From Phytomonas francai (lineage: Eukaryota > Euglenozoa > Kinetoplastea > Trypanosomatida > Trypanosomatidae), in contig MJCC01000007.1 of the NCBI GenBank assembly GCA_001766655.1, positions 664,479 through 728,478 of the forward strand: a stretch of 64,000 nucleotides of DNA, in the 5' to 3' direction. Under the pieces are notes generated by a model. It saw only the letters and a program-made list of their open reading frames with translations, did no database searches and was not told the DNA's origin. The position numbers were made by a program, and so were the translations under genes. The first letter of the stretch is position 1. The number at the start of each line of letters is the position of its first letter. Of this stretch, positions 39,060 to 46,788 are shown one piece after another.

Positions 39060-40397
39060 ATGGCTAAAACAAAGGCTGAGAAGAAAAAGATCAGAAAAGA
39101 GAGGCGCGAACGTCTTCATGAAGAAGCTTTGCTGATCCAGAGCAAGCTGCTTGCGGAATCTATAAAGCCTGAAGAGGATGTGGTATACGTTTTGCCTCCA
39201 GAGGAGGACGGTGTTACATTTGGTGGCCGCGACGCAGTATCACCTGCAGAAGCAGCAGCGGCAGAAGTGCCCATCTCAGAAGGGAATATGGATGACTCTG
39301 GTCAGAAAAAGGACGAGGACCGAGTAGAGCTTCCTGCGCTCCCCGCCGCCACAGTCGCCTCTAAAAAGCGACTATCCGCGAAAGCATCGAGCCGAAAGCA
39401 ACATAAAATGTCTTGGCAAGCGCTGAAGCTTGCAGTAACCACTCGGTACGGCCCGGAAGCCTCCGATTTGGTCGAGGAGCATGATGGCAACGCTGAGAAT
39501 CCCTTTTTTACGATTGCAATGAAGATGCAACGAAGAACGGTCCCGGTTCCAACCCATTGGAATACGCTCCGCTCCTTCATGAGCCTTCAAGCCGATCGTG
39601 AGAAAGCAGTAGACATTGTTCCACCAGAAATTCAAGCCCTAGGTGTGGATAAGCTTCGCGCGACCAAAGACAAGCGCGCGAACCCAGACCAGATTGCCTT
39701 CATGACGTGCTTCCTTACCGGCACGCCGCTGCAGGTTAAGCGGTTCAATACACACCTCTCACCCTTCGGCGACGTCTTCTATGAAGGGAAGTGGATCCCG
39801 AGGGCGAAATTTGAGCCGGGGAAGCTGTCGGAGCGCCTGCGCAATGCGCTGGGAATGACGCCGAATGCCCCGCCGCCGTGGCTGTACAGCATGCAGGAAA
39901 TGCGGCGACTCCCGCCGGCGTACCCCCAGCTCCGGATCCCCGGCCTGAACGCGCCCATCCCGCCCGGCGCGCAGTGGGGGCGGGGGCATGGGCAGTGGGG
40001 CGAGCCCCCCCGCGGCGAGGGCAACACCTTCCTCTTCCCCGGCGTCATGGACGAGGCCGCCGCGGACGCGGACGCGGGCCGGGCCCTCTGGGGCCTCGTC
40101 CCCCCCCTCGCGGGCGCCGCCGGGGGCGAGTCGGAGGGGCGAGGAGGAGCGGGGGGGGCGCCCAAGACGGCCGCGCCCTCGCCGCCGCCGGCCCGGCCCG
40201 TGCAGGCGGGGCCGAGGCCCGCCCTCACGCCCACCCCCTTCCGGCCCCAGGCCTACGTCCCCCAGCTCCCGACCGCCGCCGCCGCGAGGGCCCCGCAGGA
40301 GTACGTCCGCGTCCAGGACAGCGCGGCCGGGGCGACCGTCGCCGTGGGCTACCGAATGGTGCCCAAGAACAGCGCGGCACAGGCGCGGAAGCCGTGA
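39060..40397 (+). CDS. SF3B2: U2 snRNP splicing factor SF3B2 (SAP145)
   Basis: 445 residues. After a basic, disordered N terminus comes the DUF382 region (residues 115-230: TVPVPTHWNTLRSFMS, PPEIQALGVDKLRATKDK). The PSP domain (about 235-305) follows, with PPPWLYSMQEMRRLPPAYP, IPGLNAPIPPGAQWG and GQWGEPP. This order defines SF3B2/CUS1, which helps anchor U2 snRNA at the branch site; in kinetoplastids this serves mainly trans-splicing. It is shorter than animal SF3B2. The last 140 residues are Ala/Pro/Gly-rich and coded by very GC-rich DNA. The first half is about 50% GC. Confidence 0.92.
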   Translation: MAKTKAEKKKIRKERRERLHEEALLIQSKLLAESIKPEEDVVYVLPPEEDGVTFGGRDAVSPAEAAAAEVPISEGNMDDSGQKKDEDRVELPALPAATVASKKRLSAKASSRKQHKMSWQALKLAVTTRYGPEASDLVEEHDGNAENPFFTIAMKMQRRTVPVPTHWNTLRSFMSLQADREKAVDIVPPEIQALGVDKLRATKDKRANPDQIAFMTCFLTGTPLQVKRFNTHLSPFGDVFYEGKWIPRAKFEPGKLSERLRNALGMTPNAPPPWLYSMQEMRRLPPAYPQLRIPGLNAPIPPGAQWGRGHGQWGEPPRGEGNTFLFPGVMDEAAADADAGRALWGLVPPLAGAAGGESEGRGGAGGAPKTAAPSPPPARPVQAGPRPALTPTPFRPQAYVPQLPTAAAARAPQEYVRVQDSAAGATVAVGYRMVPKNSAAQARKP

Positions 40398-40727
40398 GAC
40401 GGGGCGCAGGTGCGCGTTTTCCTCCTCCAGGAGGGGGGGGAGGAAGGAAAGCATCAATGGGTCTGTGTCCGCGTTTGTGTGTGTGTGTGTGTGTGTGAGG
40501 GAGGGGGGGCTTTAATTATGAAATGCGCAAGGCACCCTTCACGGGGGATCCTTTTTAGATGGGGTAGATGTCTACCTATCTGTACATGCGTGGCCTCTAC
40601 GTCTTCGTCTACGCTGCTCTTCTTTTGGGAAAGAGGTCCCTTGTTTATTTTATTTTTCTTCGCATTGTAACAAGAAATTTAGCTTCATATAATTTACGCC
40701 AAGCGTGCATAAACACTGTACTTAACT
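40398..40727. other. Spacer with (TG)n repeat
   Basis: 330 bases containing a G8 run near 40,433-40,440, an alternating TG run at about 40,476-40,498, a second G run at 40,502-40,508 and a pyrimidine-rich stretch near 40,610-40,665 that probably serves the next gene. Confidence 0.65.
40476..40498. repeat. (TG)n microsatellite
   Basis: About eleven alternating TG units just downstream of SF3B2. Confidence 0.85.
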
Positions 40728-41708
40728 ATGAGCTCAACCAGGGACCGCTACACTTTTGAGCTGGCGGAGCTGAAATCCACCAGGTCTTCAGCCCTGGCCT
40801 TTGCGGAGATTGCTGCCGATTTTATTCGCTGCTACAGAGATAACAAGTTCTACGAGACCATCACCTCCACTGTCATCACCGCCCTTCTCAAGTGCCATGA
40901 TAACATCAATGAGGAGGCCCTTCGTAATATAGAGGAAAACCTTGTCGAACAACAATCTGTGCTCATTCAGAAAGAACGTGAGAGGGAAAAACGCCCGAAG
41001 AAGTGGACCCCAAATGTTTGCAAAACAAACATCGATGACGACTCTGAAGAAGAGGAGGTTGAGATGAGTCCGGAGGAATTGGAGCAGAGACGCATCGCGG
41101 ATGAGGAAGCTCAGAAGCAGCTAGAATTGGAATGGAAGCTAAACGAGGAACGCTACCAGTCACTCCAACAGCAGCGGAAAGCGAACGAGGAACTTCTTGC
41201 GCAGAAAGCACGCCAGATAGACACGAAGGCATTCGAGGATAAGCTGAAGAGTGGTGGGGCGGTGTTGCTGAACCCAGGTACTATTAACAACAAAAAAGGT
41301 GGCAAACAGGGTGGGGCATCGGCTTCACAACTCACTGAAATGGAAATTGGCAAACTACACCGAGACGTCTCCGAGGTAATAAAAGAAAAGGATCGCTTGA
41401 AAATGGTGCTTTCCATCTCTGATGATGAGCTACCCGAGAAACTTAAAGAAGCTCAACAGGATCTGGCTAAGATGGTAGACGAAACCAAAGGAAAGGGCCC
41501 TTTCGTGAATATGAAGGCTAAAGCGTCCTTGAGCAAGGCACAAATCATGCAACTCCAGCAAAAACTCAGTAAGCAAATGGTTGAGAAAAATCGAGTCGCG
41601 CTTCAGCTCAAAACGATGGAAGTCAACGAAGTGCGTGCGGAGCTCCTACAGGTTTTGGCTGAGAGGGACGCGATTATCGTGTCGATGGAGCTGGCGGAAG
41701 CTCCTTAA
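40728..41708 (+). CDS. Coiled-coil protein, 326 aa, function unknown
   Basis: Residues 1-75 look like a small helical domain (ALAFAEIAADFIRCYRDNKFYETITSTV). The rest is an acidic and then long coiled coil (KQLELEWKLNEERYQSLQQQ, and LQQKLSKQMVEKNRVALQLK near the end). A conserved-looking EEEEVEMSPEELEQRR stretch sits near residue 110. No catalytic motif, presequence or membrane segment. It could be cytoskeletal or flagellar; that is only a guess from the coiled coil. Confidence 0.7.
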   Translation: MSSTRDRYTFELAELKSTRSSALAFAEIAADFIRCYRDNKFYETITSTVITALLKCHDNINEEALRNIEENLVEQQSVLIQKEREREKRPKKWTPNVCKTNIDDDSEEEEVEMSPEELEQRRIADEEAQKQLELEWKLNEERYQSLQQQRKANEELLAQKARQIDTKAFEDKLKSGGAVLLNPGTINNKKGGKQGGASASQLTEMEIGKLHRDVSEVIKEKDRLKMVLSISDDELPEKLKEAQQDLAKMVDETKGKGPFVNMKAKASLSKAQIMQLQQKLSKQMVEKNRVALQLKTMEVNEVRAELLQVLAERDAIIVSMELAEAP

Positions 41709-42212
41709 AACGGGTAAGGCATTCCTTTGATGAAAGAGTTTCATCATTATCCTGTGATAAGAGTTTTTCCCTCTATGTTTGGTAATTAGCTAGTTGTTGT
41801 TTTTTGGAAGAGTGATTTTGTTTTACTACCGTCTACGTGTCTCGCCTCTTTTTCCTCAAAAAAAATGTGGTGTACGTTAGGCTAAAGGGTGTCGTATAGG
41901 TCATAGTATGATATCTAACATAATTTCGTTTTCTTTCAAGTATCCCTGTTCAAGCGCGCGTATTTTTATATGATCTCACCCCATTTTGAATGAGCCCCAC
42001 AAAAAAAGATAATGGTTGGCATTTTAAAGGAAATAAAGGTTTAAAAAAAACGATTTGAAACGTATGAAAACTGGATGTGTATTGGCACAATGATGTCTTG
42101 TTCGATCGTGTTAAACCACTCACCATTTATTTAAATTAAAACTTGATGTGCTCTCTTCCAATTTCAGCATAAGGGAATAAGGAGTAAATATTGAATAAAA
42201 TCTTGAAGCATC
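41709..42212. other. Spacer, 504 bases
   Basis: AT-rich with pyrimidine-rich stretches near 41,836-41,858. No gene or RNA motif seen. Confidence 0.6.
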
Positions 42213-43997
42213 ATGTCTAAGGGTTATGTAATCTCTACGGTTATTTTTTTCGTAGCGGCTCTCCTGGCGTGCCTTCTCGTTTATCGCTATTACACGAAGG
42301 TGTCTATTCGGAAAATGAATATTTACTGTATCGGCTGTCATATTATCACGTTGTATACGTGTATGGTGCCTTTCCCACTTTTGACGCTCGACATAGACTC
42401 CGCTCTCGACGTACATGACCATCCTGAGCACGGAAAGGAAACGTGGATGAGGGTTATTTGGATTATTATTTTCGCCATTTCGTATACCTTTGGTTGGGTC
42501 ATATTGCCAATCGCGGAAGCATATACGGATGTCGGGGATTTCACAGTGAAAAGGGCAATTTTGCATGCCATTAAAGTTAACCTGAAACTTTATTTGATTG
42601 CTATCAGTATTATAGTTGTTTTATTTATTTACATTTTGTTTGCGAAGGGACTGTATACGTCCACCTCGAGTATATTGGGTTTAGCCATATCATTGGCAAA
42701 CGCTTGGGGGCTCTTCATGCTCATCGTATTCATGCCAGCCGGGTTAGTCGGTGTCCCGCGCACACTTTGGAGGTATGCAAATCCGAAGAAAATGCTATAC
42801 AGCATACTTCTTAGAGTTATGGATATTCAAGAAGAGCTTGAATTCGCTTCGATGAACCTAGCTTCGATCAAAGCTGAGCTTATTGACATCGACCCGTTGG
42901 TGATTGATGAAAATCGGCCGCATTTGCAACAGATTTTGGAAAGCATTTGTGAGGCCGACCGTGAAATCCCCTTATATCACACCGCGGCGCAGCGCATCAG
43001 GCCCCGACCTCCCTCACGGGACCGCGCAGATGTATCACTCCAGCATTTAGAAGAGCTTAATGAACGCCTCAAATATTCAATCAAGATGGTGAATCGCGCG
43101 AATTACCGCTGGGAATCGACTGTACGCACGTGTAGCTCATTAGATCTTACTATCCGTGGCGTCAATAATACTAATAACCCCATCAAGAAGCTGTGGATGT
43201 CTGTTCGCCGTTACTTTTACCTGACGGGGTGCGGTATAACGATTATTTTGACCGTACTTATCCTGTCGAGCGAGCTGGTCCTGCCCTTTCGCGAGCTCAC
43301 GTCGAAGCCGCTCGGAGTGATTGAGTTGCTGATGCACAGCGATATGCACTTTGTTATTAGTATTATATTACTCTTCTACATGGCATACTGTGCTTATTGG
43401 GCAGTATTTCGTTTTAAGATGTTCAACACGTACAGTATATATCCTGGAATCGCCGATAATTCCTCGCTGTGCTTCAACGAAACCTTCCTGATCCGTCTGC
43501 TGATGCCGTTGTCCTTCAACTTCTTGTTGATATCCGGTCTCTCGAACTCCGATACAGGTGTGGATGTGATGTACGGTCATGTGTACAGACGCAATATGGA
43601 TGTCAGTCTCTTGTTAGGAAAGGGTGTTAACCAGTTCTTTCCACTTCTTATTCCTTTTGTTGCAGCAGTAGTGTTCTTCAATTTAATGGGGCGCATTCTC
43701 AACTTTGTGGGAATTGAAGTTTACCAACTTGGTGATATTGAGGTCTCAGAGGTGCGGCAACGCCTAATCGACGGTCGCAAGCTTGTGGAAGCTGAATTAG
43801 GCTATGCACTTGCTGGTGCAGTTCTACCGGGGGAGGTGTCAGCATTCAATGGTGCCAATAATATAAACTCTGGCAATAACGATATCGCTTCCCATCGGAA
43901 AAATGGTTCTGCTGTGCGAGGGCAACGCTATCGTGAGTATTTGGAGAAAAAGGGGGTGGTTCAACCTGAAAGGGACGCTGAGGATGCTTCTGTATGA
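42213..43997 (+). CDS. LMBR1-domain membrane protein, LMBRD2-like
   Basis: 594 residues with about nine membrane-spanning helices. Five are in the N-terminal part (VISTVIFFVAALLACLLVY, VIWIIIFAISYTFGWVILP, YLIAISIIVVLFIYILF and others), followed by a soluble coiled-coil stretch (about residues 200-320) and four more near the C terminus. The WVILPIAEAYTDVGDFTVKRA block right after the third helix is typical of the LMBRD2 branch of the LMBR1 family. LMBRD2 is a plasma-membrane or endosomal protein tied to receptor signalling in animals; its role in protists is open. The ATG at 42,213 (MSKGYV) leads straight into the first helix. Confidence 0.85.
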   Translation: MSKGYVISTVIFFVAALLACLLVYRYYTKVSIRKMNIYCIGCHIITLYTCMVPFPLLTLDIDSALDVHDHPEHGKETWMRVIWIIIFAISYTFGWVILPIAEAYTDVGDFTVKRAILHAIKVNLKLYLIAISIIVVLFIYILFAKGLYTSTSSILGLAISLANAWGLFMLIVFMPAGLVGVPRTLWRYANPKKMLYSILLRVMDIQEELEFASMNLASIKAELIDIDPLVIDENRPHLQQILESICEADREIPLYHTAAQRIRPRPPSRDRADVSLQHLEELNERLKYSIKMVNRANYRWESTVRTCSSLDLTIRGVNNTNNPIKKLWMSVRRYFYLTGCGITIILTVLILSSELVLPFRELTSKPLGVIELLMHSDMHFVISIILLFYMAYCAYWAVFRFKMFNTYSIYPGIADNSSLCFNETFLIRLLMPLSFNFLLISGLSNSDTGVDVMYGHVYRRNMDVSLLLGKGVNQFFPLLIPFVAAVVFFNLMGRILNFVGIEVYQLGDIEVSEVRQRLIDGRKLVEAELGYALAGAVLPGEVSAFNGANNINSGNNDIASHRKNGSAVRGQRYREYLEKKGVVQPERDAEDASV

Positions 43998-44284
43998 TAG
44001 AAAAGAAGCAAAAACATACCAAAAAAAGATACTAGCATGTTTCATTCTTATGCGATTAAACATCTGTGGCTTGACTAGAGTATGTATTATTGTTTTCAAG
44101 AGTTCATCTGGTTTAATAGAGTTGCGATGTTTTTTAAAACCAAAGGTATCAAAAATGATGTGATTTGAACAATCGCATATATACACGTATATGTATATGT
44201 ATCTGAATCATATTTTAATTCGTTTGTTTCAATCTAAAAATATCTTAGAGAGCTCCTCTAAACGTATATTCAGGATATATTCAT

Positions 44285-44869
44285 ATGTCATCGCTACTTG
44301 TGGATTCTACGCCATTTATGGCATATGTCGACCGGCGGGAGCTGTTGAGGTCATTACTGCCTGAGAACGAATTTAGTGAGCGTCGTCAAGTCTACCTGAA
44401 TCACAGTACGACTGTGTATGTTGGCAATCTGTCCTTTTACACCTCAGAGCAGCAACTGATAGAGCACTTCCGTCCCTGTGGTGCTGTACGCGATATTTTA
44501 ATGGGCCTCAGTGAAACCAGCCGTACGCCATGCGGGTTCTGTTTCGTAGTGTTTGAGGCTCAGGCGGCGGCAGCGATGGCAGTTCAGGTGCTGCACGGCA
44601 CACTTCTCGACGATCGCGTGATCAGTGTTAGCTGGGATGTCGGGTGTGATGAGAGTCGGCGTTGGGGACGCGGCGCACACGGCGGTCAGGTCGTCGACGG
44701 TATTCGACAGAACCTTGATGAGGGTCGAGGCGGGTTGGGCGCCCTCCGCCGCGACGCGCTCGGTGTAGAGGTCTCGCTTGCAGAACAAGAAATTGTAGAG
44801 TACACCTGGATTACACCAAAAGAGGTTAAAAGGCGACTCCCTGCTGCCGCTGGTGCTAAACGGGTGTGA
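44285..44869 (+). CDS. NCBP2: Nuclear cap-binding protein CBP20
   Basis: 194 residues with one RRM at about 43-122: RNP2 TTVYVGNLSFYT, RNP1 TPCGFCFVVFEA, then LDDRVISVSWDVGC. The segment after the RRM, GRGAHGGQVVDGIRQNLDEGRGG, matches the C-terminal arm of CBP20 that closes over the cap. The tyrosines that stack on the methylated guanine are in place. In kinetoplastids this subunit binds the heavily methylated cap 4 that trans-splicing puts on every mRNA. An extra 45 residues follow the arm. The ATG at 44,285 is preceded by AT-rich leader. Confidence 0.93.
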   Translation: MSSLLVDSTPFMAYVDRRELLRSLLPENEFSERRQVYLNHSTTVYVGNLSFYTSEQQLIEHFRPCGAVRDILMGLSETSRTPCGFCFVVFEAQAAAAMAVQVLHGTLLDDRVISVSWDVGCDESRRWGRGAHGGQVVDGIRQNLDEGRGGLGALRRDALGVEVSLAEQEIVEYTWITPKEVKRRLPAAAGAKRV

Positions 44870-45060
44870 ATTTTCTAAAAATTGAATGAAACACTGCGAT
44901 ATTAGATGGCAAACCTTTGTGTGTATGTTTTGGGAACTGACTAAAGTGTGCAAAAGGTGCGAAACTTTTTGCCTCTAACCGCTCAAATTACAGGAGGGCT
45001 ACCACTGGTATTGTATATGTTGTTCTCATCACCCTTATTGGGCTTCCTAAGAGAATGCTA

Positions 45061-45092
45061 TCTTTGTGTCCACCTCTACTCTTTGCCGAAAG
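45061..45092 (+). promoter_or_regulatory. Trans-splice acceptor for ALG14-ALG13
   Basis: TCTTTGTGTCCACCTCTACT and further pyrimidines run to about 45,085, with the first AG at 45,091-45,092, twelve bases before the ATG at 45,104. The open frame upstream of it starts at GTG and is leader sequence. Confidence 0.6.
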
Positions 45093-45103
45093 CAAAGGGG
45101 AAA

Positions 45104-46480
45104 ATGCTTTTTTTCCCAATCTTAGTGGCTACGATATTGGTCGGCGTTGTATTGGGATCCTTGGCGTGGGGGATCTTCACGCGGCGCCTGGGACCGCCAC
45201 TCCAACCACGGGGTAGCGGTAGTCCTGTCAAAGTTGGTGTTGTGCTTGGATCGGGGGGCCATACAAGCGAGATGATGCGTGTGTTGAAAGCGCTACCACA
45301 TCCTCACTGGGAAAACAGCGAGCCGTTCTATGTGGTGAGTAACACGGATCGGCATTCCGCTCAGCTAGCCCAGAATTTCGAACAAAACACATTCAAACGC
45401 GGAGGGGTTTTATATGTCATACCACGAGCTCGCGAAGTAAGCCAGAGCTACTTCACCGCGGTCTGGACAACACTTCTCGCTCTTTGGAGCTCCCTTATGG
45501 TGGTGTACCGAGAAAAGCCAGAGGTATTGCTGACCAACGGCCCTGGAGTATGCCTACCGGTTATCCTAGCCGGGTTTTTGTTGCCCACGTGCTGTCCATG
45601 GTACGGTCGTCGGCGGCCCCTCATCGTGTATTTGGAATCCTTTACCTGTGTGGAGCATCTTTCTCTGACCGGTAAGCTTCTTGCCCCTTTCCTGGCCGAT
45701 ATCTTCACGGTGCACTGGGAAGCCGCGCGGGTGGCAACCTCCCGTGTTCGATGGCGAGGTCAGCTCTATTGCATAGGAAGTAGGACCAAAGCAAATGACG
45801 AGGCCGGTAAGGCGGCGCGGCGCCGGATCGACGCGCGCCAAGTCGCGCCGCCGCGCGATCCAGCCCTAGCAGGAAACTACGCGCTCGTCACCGTCGGCTC
45901 GACCCGCTTCGATGAACTCATTCGCGCGATGTCCGGTCCGGCGGCGTGCAGGACGCTGCGGGTTCGCTTCGCGGTTGACCGGCTTCTGCTGCAGTACGGC
46001 GCCATGCACTTTGCGCCGCCGCCGGGCCAGCCCATGCGGCGGTACGATGACCCCGCCAACGCCCCTGGCGCGGGTGTCTGGAAGGGCATCTGCGAAGGGG
46101 TGGTCGTCGAGGCCTTCGCCTACCGCTCGAAGCTGGAGCAGTGTATAGCCGATGCCTCGCTGGTTATCACGCACGCTGGTGCGGGGACGATACTGGAGTG
46201 CCTGAACGCGCAGTGCCCGACGGTAGTCGTTCCGAATCGACAGCTGATGTCCGACCATCAGCTTGAGTTAGCGAATGCGCTGATGCGAGGGGGTTACCTA
46301 TACTGTGTTTCTGTGCATCAATTATGGAACCAACTTCAGACGCTAGAGCTCGACAAGTTATTGGTTTACCCCGGCATCGATGAAAATTTACTTATCGAAG
46401 TTCTGACCTCACCCTCAGTATACAACAAAAAAAAACTCGAACGAATACAAAATCAAATAATTGGAAACAGTATAGAATAG
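45104..46480 (+). CDS. ALG14-ALG13 fusion, UDP-GlcNAc transferase
   Basis: 458 residues joining two subunits that are separate in yeast and animals. Residues 1-235 are ALG14: an N-terminal membrane anchor (MLFFPILVATILVGVVLGSL), VGVVLGSGGHTSEMMRVLKA, and a second hydrophobic face. Residues about 265-440 are ALG13, the catalytic half: YALVTVGSTRFDELIRAM, VVVEAFAYRSKLEQCIADASL, VITHAGAGTILECLNAQCP, then NRQLMSDHQLELANAL. Together they add the second GlcNAc to dolichol-PP-GlcNAc on the cytosolic face of the ER. I start at the ATG at 45,104 because the splice acceptor lies just before it. The linker and start of the ALG13 half are GC-rich. Confidence 0.9.
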   Translation: MLFFPILVATILVGVVLGSLAWGIFTRRLGPPLQPRGSGSPVKVGVVLGSGGHTSEMMRVLKALPHPHWENSEPFYVVSNTDRHSAQLAQNFEQNTFKRGGVLYVIPRAREVSQSYFTAVWTTLLALWSSLMVVYREKPEVLLTNGPGVCLPVILAGFLLPTCCPWYGRRRPLIVYLESFTCVEHLSLTGKLLAPFLADIFTVHWEAARVATSRVRWRGQLYCIGSRTKANDEAGKAARRRIDARQVAPPRDPALAGNYALVTVGSTRFDELIRAMSGPAACRTLRVRFAVDRLLLQYGAMHFAPPPGQPMRRYDDPANAPGAGVWKGICEGVVVEAFAYRSKLEQCIADASLVITHAGAGTILECLNAQCPTVVVPNRQLMSDHQLELANALMRGGYLYCVSVHQLWNQLQTLELDKLLVYPGIDENLLIEVLTSPSVYNKKKLERIQNQIIGNSIE

Positions 46481-46788
46481 GCTTGTTTGCGAGTGTATGT
46501 ATATGCCTACTTCGATCCTCATTACAACGCCAGTGTGGAGTTCTGCTCTGTATTATACGCATATATATTCCCTCTCTTGATAATATGTGGAAGGGCTAAG
46601 GAAGGAGAGGAATGAAATGACTTATTTCATCTTTTTCGCGTATCTGTTTGTAAGAATATGTCAGTAGTGATCGTAATTCGTTCTACTCTTTTCTTCCGTC
46701 TTTTTTTACCGTTCTTTACTGCATTTTCTCCGAAAAGGATAAAAGTTTCTTGCTCATTGCTGTATAAGCACGTTGTCGGCAGCGCATA
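46481..46788. other. Spacer, 308 bases
   Basis: AT-rich, ending with a pyrimidine-rich stretch at about 46,680-46,710, which is the likely acceptor region of NAA25. Nothing else seen. Confidence 0.6.
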
